Positions 6,941 to 13,477 of a DNA stretch of 17,580 nucleotides are shown here, one piece after another. Every line of letters begins with the position of its first letter. Positions within the stretch are counted from its first letter, which is position 1. The stretch is from an uncultured Porphyromonas sp. (GTDB lineage: Bacteria; Bacteroidota; Bacteroidia; Bacteroidales; Porphyromonadaceae), in NCBI GenBank assembly GCA_945875135.1, contig CAMCJO010000005.1, forward strand, positions 1-17,580. Reading direction: 5' to 3'. The notes below the pieces were generated by a model that saw nothing but the letters and a program-made list of their open reading frames with translations, did no database searches and was not told the DNA's origin. The position numbers and the translations under genes are program-made.

Positions 6941-8044
6941 ATGCTCACGAATGATCATCCTGAAAATGACCCTCAGTATGCGGGTCTCAAGGTGAATAAA
7001 GGTGTCTCTGCTCAGCCTATGGTCAATCCTTATCTGCGCCAACAACGGGTGCAGCGTGAGGACTACTCGGCGGAGCGTTATATCAAGGAGATCTTGGCGG
7101 GCAATCGCACTTTCCTAGCTCGTGCCGTGACGCTCGTCGAGAGTACACGTCATGATCACCAGCTCAAGGCGCAGCAGATACTAGAGGGGTGCCTACCTTA
7201 CAGTGGGCAGTCGATGCGTGTCGGTATCACTGGCGTGCCTGGAGCGGGTAAGAGTACATCGATAGATGCTTTCGGCATGCATCTCATTAAGCAGGGGCAC
7301 AAGCTGGCTGTGCTGGCGATCGATCCCAGTAGTGAGATCTCTAAGGGGAGTATACTAGGCGACAAAACCCGTATGGAGCGGCTCTCTCGTGAGGAGCGTG
7401 CCTTCATCCGTCCGAGTGCTAGTAGCTCTTCTCTGGGTGGTGTGGCGCGCAAGACGCGTGAGACCATTATCCTCTGTGAGGCAGCAGGCTTTGATACGGT
7501 CTTCGTTGAGACGGTGGGCGTAGGGCAGAGTGAGACGGCTGTCCACTCGATGGTCGACTTCTTCCTCCTGATTCAGCTAGCTGGTACTGGCGATGAGCTA
7601 CAAGGCATCAAGCGCGGTATCATGGAGATGGCTGACGGGATTATCATCAACAAGGCTGATGGTGACAATGTAGACAAGGCTCGTCTTGCGGCGCAGCACT
7701 TTCGCAACGCACTCCAGCTCTTTCCCGCTACCGAGTCGGGCTGGGAGCCGAAGGTTATGACCTACTCAGGTCTGAAGGGGATAGGTATCAAGGAGATCTT
7801 TGATATGATCGATGAGTATCGCCAGACGAGTAAGGAGAGTGGCTACTTTGACTATAATCGTCGTCGCCAGGAGAAGTGGTGGATGTATGAGACGGTCAAC
7901 GAGGAGTTGCGTCGCTCCTTCTACGATAATGAGCAGGTCAAGCAGCTCCAAGAGACGATAGAACACGAGGTTCTGGAGAATCGTATCACTCCCTTTGTGG
8001 GGGCGGGACGACTCTTAGAGGCTTTCTACAAGTCGCTGAAGTGA
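6941..8044 (+). CDS. meaB: Methylmalonyl-CoA mutase-associated GTPase MeaB (ArgK family)
   Basis: G3E-type P-loop GTPase that guards cobalamin loading and integrity of methylmalonyl-CoA mutase, the enzyme interconverting succinyl-CoA and methylmalonyl-CoA on the way to propionate. Motifs: Walker A GVPGAGKST at 98-106, the DPSS segment at 128-131, the switch-like ETVGVGQSE at 190-198, and the base-recognition NKAD at 237-240. A helical C-terminal dimerisation arm ends the 367-residue protein. The length is normal for the family. The roughly 40 residues before the core are low in conserved features, and M27 is a possible alternative start. The gene opens a tight cluster with a small acidic protein, trmB and mrp (gaps of 44, 25 and 29 bases). 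The mutase genes are not in the window. Older databases call the family ArgK (arginine kinase), which is considered a misassignment. Confidence 0.93.
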   Translation: MLTNDHPENDPQYAGLKVNKGVSAQPMVNPYLRQQRVQREDYSAERYIKEILAGNRTFLARAVTLVESTRHDHQLKAQQILEGCLPYSGQSMRVGITGVPGAGKSTSIDAFGMHLIKQGHKLAVLAIDPSSEISKGSILGDKTRMERLSREERAFIRPSASSSSLGGVARKTRETIILCEAAGFDTVFVETVGVGQSETAVHSMVDFFLLIQLAGTGDELQGIKRGIMEMADGIIINKADGDNVDKARLAAQHFRNALQLFPATESGWEPKVMTYSGLKGIGIKEIFDMIDEYRQTSKESGYFDYNRRRQEKWWMYETVNEELRRSFYDNEQVKQLQETIEHEVLENRITPFVGAGRLLEAFYKSLK

Positions 8045-8088
8045 TGTGAACCGGTCGCAGACTTATAACCTATACAATATATAGTATC

Positions 8089-8412
8089 ATGGCAGACATA
8101 GACTTTGAGCAGCTCGATCGCAATGCGATCCAGTATCTGCGCAACCATCTAGATCCCTCCTTTGTCAAGGAGTATGATGATGACGAGATCTTTCTCTACG
8201 TCATGGATCTCTGTGACGAGTACTCCGAGGGGGTAAATGATGAGGAGGGCTATCTCGATATAGATGAGATGGTCAACTTTGTCTCTGGTCGCCTGAGCGA
8301 AGATATGGGTGTCAAGATGCACGAAGATGATGCGTATGACCTGATCTCCACGCTCTACGACTACTATGCCGAGGAGGGGCTAGTCGACGTAATCGATACT
8401 GATGAGGAGTAG
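8089..8412 (+). CDS. Small acidic protein of unknown function
   Basis: The protein of 107 residues is very rich in Asp and Glu, with aromatic residues spread through it. It has no signal peptide, membrane segment or cysteine cluster, so it is probably cytoplasmic and helical. The N-terminus MADIDFEQLDRNAIQYL and the repeated acidic-aromatic pattern (DEIFLYVMDLCDEY, DAYDLISTLYDYY) look like a designed-length, conserved small protein rather than a chance ORF. I cannot name a family. It sits 44 bases after meaB and 25 bases before trmB in one orientation, so it is probably co-transcribed with them. The last codons (DVIDTD) are encoded by the first copy of a 17-bp direct repeat whose second copy starts on the last base of the stop codon. 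A recent duplication may therefore have reshaped this gene end. Confidence 0.75.
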   Translation: MADIDFEQLDRNAIQYLRNHLDPSFVKEYDDDEIFLYVMDLCDEYSEGVNDEEGYLDIDEMVNFVSGRLSEDMGVKMHEDDAYDLISTLYDYYAEEGLVDVIDTDEE

Positions 8413-8428
8413 ACGTAATCGATACTGA
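8386..8428 (+). repeat. 17-bp direct repeat spanning a stop codon
   Basis: GACGTAATCGATACTGA occurs at 8386-8402 and again at 8412-8428, with starts 26 bp apart. The first copy encodes the end of the small acidic protein. The second begins on the last base of its stop codon and fills most of the gap before trmB. Perfect identity suggests a recent duplication or a conserved doubled site. Confidence 0.85.
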
Positions 8429-8437
8429 GGTACGCCT

Positions 8438-9232
8438 ATGGCTAGACGTAAACTGGAGAAATTTGCCGATCTGCATAGCTATCCCAATGTGTATGAGTAT
8501 GGCTATGCAGAGCTTTCCTCCCCAGAGGTGGCAGGACAAATAGCTGGAGGGTGGAGCGAGCGAGCCTTTGACGAGGACCGCCCGCTCATCTTAGAGTTGG
8601 GCTGCGGGCGAGGCGAGTACACGGTCGCACTGGCTCAGCAAGATGTCACCCACAACTATATCGGAGTAGACCGCAAGGGAGCGCGTATGTGGCATGGTGC
8701 TACGGAGGCGTTGGACAAAGGTCTCTCCAACGCTGCGTTCCTACGTACCGATATCAATCTGTTGCCGCTGGCCTTTGCTCCAGGGGAGGTGAGTGAACTG
8801 TGGATCACCTTCCCCGATCCGCAGATGAAGCGGACTCGTGCTAGACTTCTCTCTTCGGCTTTTTTTACTAGTTACAATCGCTATCTCAAGCCTGACGGGC
8901 TGGTGCATCTTAAGACGGATAGCACCTTCCTCTATGAGTACACGCTGAGTCTGCTGGAGGTGAATGATATCCAGCCCCTAGTGGCACTGTCTGATCTCTA
9001 CCAAGAGGAGCAGCTGCTGACACAGTATGGCATACCGCGCGTTCTGACTCACTACGAGAAGCAGTGGCTGGGCAGAGGTAAGATGATCAAGTATATCCGC
9101 TTCGCTCTACCTATGCGCGAGCAATGGCTAGAGCCCGAGTGTGAGCCGGAGCATGATGACTATACCAGTTGGTCGCAAGTACCAGGAGGACTCTTGCACC
9201 AAGTGGAGCAAGCATTTGCTCAGGAGGAATAA
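8438..9232 (+). CDS. trmB: tRNA (guanine-46-N7)-methyltransferase
   Basis: SAM-dependent enzyme that forms 7-methylguanosine at position 46 in the variable loop of tRNAs. The Rossmann-type methyltransferase core shows motif I as LELGCGRGE at 52-60, the acidic end of strand 2 in GVDRKG at 76-81, and the family signature FPDP at 125-128 followed by KRTRARL. This corresponds to the usual FPDPWPKKRH, so the Trp-Pro is replaced here by Gln-Met. LKTD at 158-161 is also a typical TrmB site. The 264 residues are somewhat longer than the E. coli enzyme because of a C-terminal extension rich in Glu after residue 225. The gene lies between the small acidic protein and mrp in a tight same-strand cluster. 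There is no functional link to those neighbours that I can see. Confidence 0.92.
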   Translation: MARRKLEKFADLHSYPNVYEYGYAELSSPEVAGQIAGGWSERAFDEDRPLILELGCGRGEYTVALAQQDVTHNYIGVDRKGARMWHGATEALDKGLSNAAFLRTDINLLPLAFAPGEVSELWITFPDPQMKRTRARLLSSAFFTSYNRYLKPDGLVHLKTDSTFLYEYTLSLLEVNDIQPLVALSDLYQEEQLLTQYGIPRVLTHYEKQWLGRGKMIKYIRFALPMREQWLEPECEPEHDDYTSWSQVPGGLLHQVEQAFAQEE

Positions 9233-9261
9233 AAGCTTAGACCCAAAAACAGAAACAAGAT

Positions 9262-10377
9262 ATGAATAGCTATACAACCGAGCAGGTCCTCGATGCGCTA
9301 CGCAATGTGCGTTACCCAGGTACGGGTACGGACATTGTCTCTTCTGGCATCGTGACTGACGACATACAGATAGAGGGACGACAGATCTCTCTGACGCTAC
9401 ACTTTCCCCGTGTGCGAGACCCCTTTGCTCGCTCCGTGGTCAAAGCGGCTGAGACCGCTATCCTTACCTTCCTCGATGCAGAGGCAGATGTGGCGGGACG
9501 TATCAAGGCAACTTTTAGAGAAGAACCTGAGCAGCCTGAGGTAGAGAACCCGCTCCCGATGGTCTCTAATACGATCGCCATCTTTAGTGGCAAGGGAGGC
9601 GTCGGCAAGAGCACTGTCACGAGCAACCTCGCCGTGGCTTTGGCTCGCCAAGGCTACAAAGTAGGGCTTCTCGATGCCGATATTTATGGACCGTCGATGC
9701 CGAAGATGTTTCACTGTGAGGATGCTCGTCCTGTCGCTGAGGAGGTCGACGGCAAGGATCGTATCGCCCCCATTGTGGTGACAGAGGGTATCAAGATGCT
9801 CTCGATCGGCTTCTTCGTACGTCCCGATCAAGCACTCCTATGGCGCGGCACGATGGCTTCGAATGCGCTCAAGCAGCTCCTCACAGAGGGACATTGGGGA
9901 GAGCTGGACTACCTACTCATTGATATGCCTCCTGGGACGGGAGATATAGCCCTGACGCTAGTCCAGACGCTACCGCTCACGGGTGCTATCGTGGTGACCA
10001 CACCGCAAGAGGTGGCTCTCGTCGATGCGATGAAGGGGATCAACCTCTTCCAGACAGACCCGGTCAATGTGCCTATCCTCGGTTTGGTGGAGAACATGTC
10101 TTGGTTTACGCCAGCTGAGCTGCCCGACAATAAGTACTATATCTTCGGTCGTGACGGTGGTAAGCGACTGGCTGAGCAGTTTAACATACCGCTCCTGGGC
10201 CAGCTCCCGCTCGTGCAGAGTGTCTGCGAGGCGGGCGATGCCGGAGAGCCGATAGCAGCGCAGAGTGACCAGGTGATGAGCCACTACTTCGCTGAGTTAG
10301 CCACGGCAGTGACCGAGCGCGTGCAGGAAAGACTGACGATGGCTCCCGCCACAAAGCGGGTGCATGTGTCGCATTAG
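9262..10377 (+). CDS. mrp: Mrp/ApbC-type iron-sulfur carrier ATPase
   Basis: Cytoplasmic P-loop ATPase of the Mrp/NBP35 family, thought to carry or deliver Fe-S clusters. An N-terminal MIP18/DUF59 domain (about residues 5-85) is followed by the deviant Walker A SGKGGVGKST at 109-118. The DADIYGPSMPKM segment and the Walker B-like DYLLIDMPPGTGD come next. The 371-residue length is normal for the two-domain form. The CxxC pair that usually binds the bridging cluster is missing. In the segment where it is expected, the protein reads VENMSWFTPAELPDNKYYIFG without cysteine, and only C152 and C322 occur in the whole chain. The same aromatic version is, from memory, typical of Bacteroidetes homologues, so this is probably a lineage form rather than a defect. 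It is the last gene of the meaB cluster, and its stop codon overlaps the large palindromic element. Confidence 0.92.
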   Translation: MNSYTTEQVLDALRNVRYPGTGTDIVSSGIVTDDIQIEGRQISLTLHFPRVRDPFARSVVKAAETAILTFLDAEADVAGRIKATFREEPEQPEVENPLPMVSNTIAIFSGKGGVGKSTVTSNLAVALARQGYKVGLLDADIYGPSMPKMFHCEDARPVAEEVDGKDRIAPIVVTEGIKMLSIGFFVRPDQALLWRGTMASNALKQLLTEGHWGELDYLLIDMPPGTGDIALTLVQTLPLTGAIVVTTPQEVALVDAMKGINLFQTDPVNVPILGLVENMSWFTPAELPDNKYYIFGRDGGKRLAEQFNIPLLGQLPLVQSVCEAGDAGEPIAAQSDQVMSHYFAELATAVTERVQERLTMAPATKRVHVSH

Positions 10378-10543
10378 ACTTTAGAGGATAGAAGTTAGAG
10401 ATTAGAGACGTGTAACCGCTGTAGGGACGCACGGTCATGCGTCCTATGTGTTAAAGGCTACAGCGTCATGGTTTCAACGGGAACGGCTACAAATCGCCAC
10501 ACGTCTCTAACCTCTAATTTCTAACCTCAAACCTCTAAAGTCT
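10376..10543. repeat. 168-bp imperfect palindrome with heptamer arms and a REP-like core
   Basis: Outer ends AGACTTTAGAGG (10376-10387) and CCTCTAAAGTCT (10532-10543) are perfect 12-bp inverted repeats. Inner ends TTAGAGACGTGT (10402-10413) and ACACGTCTCTAA (10499-10510) are too. The arms between are heptamers in opposite orientations: four units on the left (10381-10408) and five up to the palindrome end on the right (10506-10540), a difference of one unit. The core holds a GCTGTAG/CTACAGC pairing (10418-10424 with 10458-10464) enclosing a tight GGACGCA/TGCGTCC hairpin (10425-10431 with 10438-10444). The heptamer run continues past the right end to 10554. The element could act as a bidirectional transcript end or be a small mobile or REP-type unit. 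Confidence 0.8.
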
Positions 10544-10567
10544 GACCTCTATTTTCGTGGGAAGTAG

Positions 10568-10575
10568 TATCTTTG
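10568..10575 (+). promoter_or_regulatory. Candidate -7 box (TATCTTTG) of the envelope operon
   Basis: TATCTTTG matches the TAnnTTTG consensus and lies 21 bases before the ATG at 10597, giving a short leader. No clean TTTG is visible at -33. That region falls at the end of the heptamer tract, around the TTTT at 10552-10555. It is the only recognisable promoter for the six-gene run that follows. Confidence 0.6.
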
Positions 10576-10596
10576 TCTTCATATCAACAATTCTAT

Positions 10597-11970
10597 ATGA
10601 CTCGTACTATACAATCACTCCATAGATACCTACTCCTCGCTGTAGCTTTGCTACCGCTGATCAGCTTACCTAGCTGCCAGCGCAAGTCGATTGTCGAGGA
10701 TGTTCGGATAGAGAGCGTACTGATCTCAGAACTCAAGATGAGTGACAAGTCTGTCCCTGAGCTGGAGAAGACACTCTTCTCCATAGATCATCGCAAAGGA
10801 CTGATATACAACGCCCGCCCACTACCTAAGGGAACTAAAATCGGGACGGTCAAGCTACAGATTGTGGCATCGCCTGACGCACTCCCTAAGGTGTACATAG
10901 GAGGTGTCGAGCAGTCCTCTAAGTCTGGACTAGATACCGTCAATATGTCGAAGCATGCTGAGGGAGTCCGCATCGTCATGCAGCATCGTAAGAACGCTAC
11001 CTTGACTAAGGAGTATCAGCTCAAGATAAACATCTACGATCGTGATCCCTACACCCACACCTGGACGAAGTCTGCACACCCAGCACCAGCCTCTGCTACG
11101 AGTGAGGACATCGTGCTGAGCCGTCTCGTGGACAATGGCGAGGCTTATTACTACTTCACACGTACTACCAGCGAGAGTCATCTGTGGCGTGCCTCACATA
11201 AGGAGCCAGAGCTATGGCAAGAGTTGACAATATCTAAGACGCTTGACTCACCCATCGTAGATATCGTGGAGCAGGGTGGCCGCGATGCGATCCTCTGTCT
11301 ACAGGAAAATGGCCAGCAGGCTTACTACGACCATGCGAATGGAGGAGACTGGGCGCAGAGCAATGCTTTGCCTGGTAAAGCATCCTATCTCTTGGGCAAT
11401 CTATACCATAGAGGGGAGAATAAGCCCCTCATAGCTGTGAAGTCTGCTGATGGGATACACTTTAATAGTGAGGGAGGCATACGAGTCCCAAAGGCTTTTC
11501 CTCTAGAGCAAAATGCCCGTCTCTCGTTTATTGTAGAGCATCATCCAGTAGCACTCCTAGTCGGTGGCTCTGTCGCTGACACGACGGCTCTTGTCTACAG
11601 CACCTCCAATGGCCTTGACTGGCTCACACCGCACGATGCTGGTGTCGTGAGCAAGATCTGGCCGAGCAACCTACCTGGAGCGATGGTCTATGAGCCTCAA
11701 GACCACACTATACTACTTATCAAGCCAGCGGCTCGACCTAAGCAAGCGGAGCAGCCTGCTATGCGTGCCTACGTATCTCTCAACTACGGCGCCATGTGGC
11801 AGCAGCTGACGGAAGAGTCTATACTCCCATCGCTCTACTATGAGAAGGGGCAGAAGCATCAACAAGGCTTAGCACTCTACCGTGGCGATGATGGACGCAT
11901 TTACCTCTTCGGAGGGATCAAGGGCGCTACGCCTACGCTTTGGATTGGACAGCCGATACGCTTTAAGTAA
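10597..11970 (+). CDS. DUF6242-like lipoprotein
   Basis: The 457-residue product starts with a lipoprotein signal peptide: a basic N-terminus, a hydrophobic run at 11-24, and the lipobox LPSC with C27 as the lipidated cysteine, followed by QRKS. The N-terminal mature domain contains LEKTLFSIDHRKGLIYNARPLPKGT, a pattern I associate with the DUF6242 family of Bacteroidales. The rest resembles a beta-propeller or sialidase/kelch-like fold with repeated short strands (GLDWLTPHD, YVSLNYGAMWQQL, a late GRIYLFGGIKG), but no catalytic residues are evident. The open frame reaches a TTG at 10573, inside the -7 box, so the ATG at 10597 is taken as the start. It heads the envelope operon, 18 bases before the next gene. 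Family name is a memory-based match; its function is unknown. Confidence 0.82.
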   Translation: MTRTIQSLHRYLLLAVALLPLISLPSCQRKSIVEDVRIESVLISELKMSDKSVPELEKTLFSIDHRKGLIYNARPLPKGTKIGTVKLQIVASPDALPKVYIGGVEQSSKSGLDTVNMSKHAEGVRIVMQHRKNATLTKEYQLKINIYDRDPYTHTWTKSAHPAPASATSEDIVLSRLVDNGEAYYYFTRTTSESHLWRASHKEPELWQELTISKTLDSPIVDIVEQGGRDAILCLQENGQQAYYDHANGGDWAQSNALPGKASYLLGNLYHRGENKPLIAVKSADGIHFNSEGGIRVPKAFPLEQNARLSFIVEHHPVALLVGGSVADTTALVYSTSNGLDWLTPHDAGVVSKIWPSNLPGAMVYEPQDHTILLIKPAARPKQAEQPAMRAYVSLNYGAMWQQLTEESILPSLYYEKGQKHQQGLALYRGDDGRIYLFGGIKGATPTLWIGQPIRFK

Positions 11971-11988
11971 GTATACCCTCGTAGACTT

Positions 11989-12723
11989 ATGCCGACTCGC
12001 TCCTGCCTTCTGGCATCTCTCCTCTTGATGCTCTGTACTGTCTCGCTGACGGCGCAGGAGTATCGCTATGAGATGGGAGGATATGTGGGTGCAGCGTCCT
12101 ATTTGGGAGATGCTAATAGACGTATCCCTTTTGTGCCGATAGGAGGAACGGGAGGGGTAGTCTTTCGCTACAATCACAACTTCAGACTAGCCTTTTCGGG
12201 CGAACTCGGCTACAGCTTCCTTCCCTTCGACTGTCGCTATGCGCAGACAGACTATCCGCAGGCTAGGGTGGCTGACAAAGCTACCCGTGGAGCCTCTCAG
12301 CTGCTAGCTCTGAATGGTTGGGTGGAGTACAACTTTGCTCATTATAGCGACAAGTTTCGCTATCTGCAGACCCGCTCTCTGGTACCTTATATAGGTGCCG
12401 GGCTTAGTGTCGGCACGACCCTGGCGGCGCATAAGATGGCTTTCCTGCCAGGCGCAGGCATCAAGACAGGCATCAAGTACAAGCTCCGCAATCGACTTAA
12501 CCTGATCGCTGCACTGCAGGGCATCTACTACATTAGTTCTCATTTGGACACCCCCACAGAGCAGACGGGCTGGCTCAACAACCCCTACGGGATGCCGGTG
12601 GACTGGATCAAGGGGGGCGATGCCACGATAGGCTTGATCGTGAGTATCACCTATGAATTTGGCAAACGTAGCGAACCCTGTCACGGATCGGATAACTACC
12701 CTAACTGGCAGACACCTAAATGA
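11989..12723 (+). CDS. DUF6089-like outer-membrane beta-barrel protein
   Basis: The 244-residue product has a signal peptide (1-22, ending LTA before Q23). It then has a sequence of alternating polar and hydrophobic strands rich in Gly, Tyr and aromatic ends, typical of a small eight-stranded outer-membrane barrel. The early segment YEMGGYVGAASYLGDANRR and the later glycine-rich strands (YIGAGLSVGTTLA, GAGIKTGIKYKL) resemble the DUF6089 proteins that precede uppS and bamA in Bacteroidales. That neighbourhood is reproduced here. Its stop codon overlaps the start of uppS by four bases (ATGA at 12720-12723), which implies translational coupling. The assignment rests on context as much as on sequence. 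The molecular role is unknown. Confidence 0.82.
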   Translation: MPTRSCLLASLLLMLCTVSLTAQEYRYEMGGYVGAASYLGDANRRIPFVPIGGTGGVVFRYNHNFRLAFSGELGYSFLPFDCRYAQTDYPQARVADKATRGASQLLALNGWVEYNFAHYSDKFRYLQTRSLVPYIGAGLSVGTTLAAHKMAFLPGAGIKTGIKYKLRNRLNLIAALQGIYYISSHLDTPTEQTGWLNNPYGMPVDWIKGGDATIGLIVSITYEFGKRSEPCHGSDNYPNWQTPK

Positions 12724-13436
12724 TGAAAGAACAGACACCACAGCATATAGCTATCATCATGGATGGTAATGGTCGCTGGGCGCAGCGCAGAGACTTGTCT
12801 CGCAGTTACGGTCACAAGCAGGGTACCGATGTGCTGGAGCGAACTCTCTCAGCCGTAGCAGACAGAGGCATCCCGTATCTGACAGTTTACGCCTTCAGTA
12901 CAGAAAACTGGAATCGTCCAGAGCCCGAGGTGAGCTATATCATGCAGCTCCTCGCAGAGGGACTCCACGAGTACACGCCACGCTTCATCAAGGAGGGTGT
13001 GCGACTACGAGCTATTGGAGATATAGACCAGCTTCCCGCCGAGACAGCCGCGCAGCTTAGAGACTCTATGGAGCAGACGAAGGGTGGTCAGCGTATCACC
13101 CTATGTGTAGCACTCAGCTACTCCTCCTACACTGAGGTTAGCCAGGCGATACGACATATCGTTGCGGATGTACAGTCCGGACGACTCAGCAACGATGATC
13201 TGGCTCGTCCCGAGCTGATCAATGACTACCTATACACCAGTGGCATGCCGATGCCCGACCTGCTCATTCGTACAGGTGGAGAGCAGAGACTCTCGAACTT
13301 TCTCCTATTACAATCAGCATACACAGAGCTTTACTTCACAGATACATTGTGGCCGGACTTTGATGAGGCAGAGCTCGACAAGGCACTGGCAGACTATGCT
13401 TCACGCCAGCGACGCTTTGGCAAAGTGCTTCAGTAA
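12720..13436 (+). CDS. uppS: Isoprenyl transferase (undecaprenyl diphosphate synthase)
   Basis: Cis-prenyltransferase that extends farnesyl diphosphate with isopentenyl diphosphate to C55 undecaprenyl diphosphate, the carrier lipid for peptidoglycan and surface polysaccharide. Signatures: HIAIIMDGNGRWA at 9-21 with the metal-binding D15, the substrate region YLTVYAFSTENWNRP, and the C-terminal RTGGEQRLSNFLLLQSAYTE followed by LYF. Length 238 is normal. Two ATG codons are adjacent (12720 and 12723). The first overlaps the stop of the barrel gene as ATGA and is used here. The next gene, bamA, follows after 41 bases. Pairing of carrier-lipid synthesis with outer-membrane assembly genes is common in many bacteria. 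Confidence 0.95.
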   Translation: MMKEQTPQHIAIIMDGNGRWAQRRDLSRSYGHKQGTDVLERTLSAVADRGIPYLTVYAFSTENWNRPEPEVSYIMQLLAEGLHEYTPRFIKEGVRLRAIGDIDQLPAETAAQLRDSMEQTKGGQRITLCVALSYSSYTEVSQAIRHIVADVQSGRLSNDDLARPELINDYLYTSGMPMPDLLIRTGGEQRLSNFLLLQSAYTELYFTDTLWPDFDEAELDKALADYASRQRRFGKVLQ

Positions 13437-13477
13437 AAACACAGACCCATATATCACAGACCCCATCTGATCTCTTA

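Noticed and set aside
10573..10596. TTG start for the lipoprotein gene
   Set aside because: The TTG lies inside the TATCTTTG promoter box. The ATG at 10597 gives a correct lipoprotein signal peptide.
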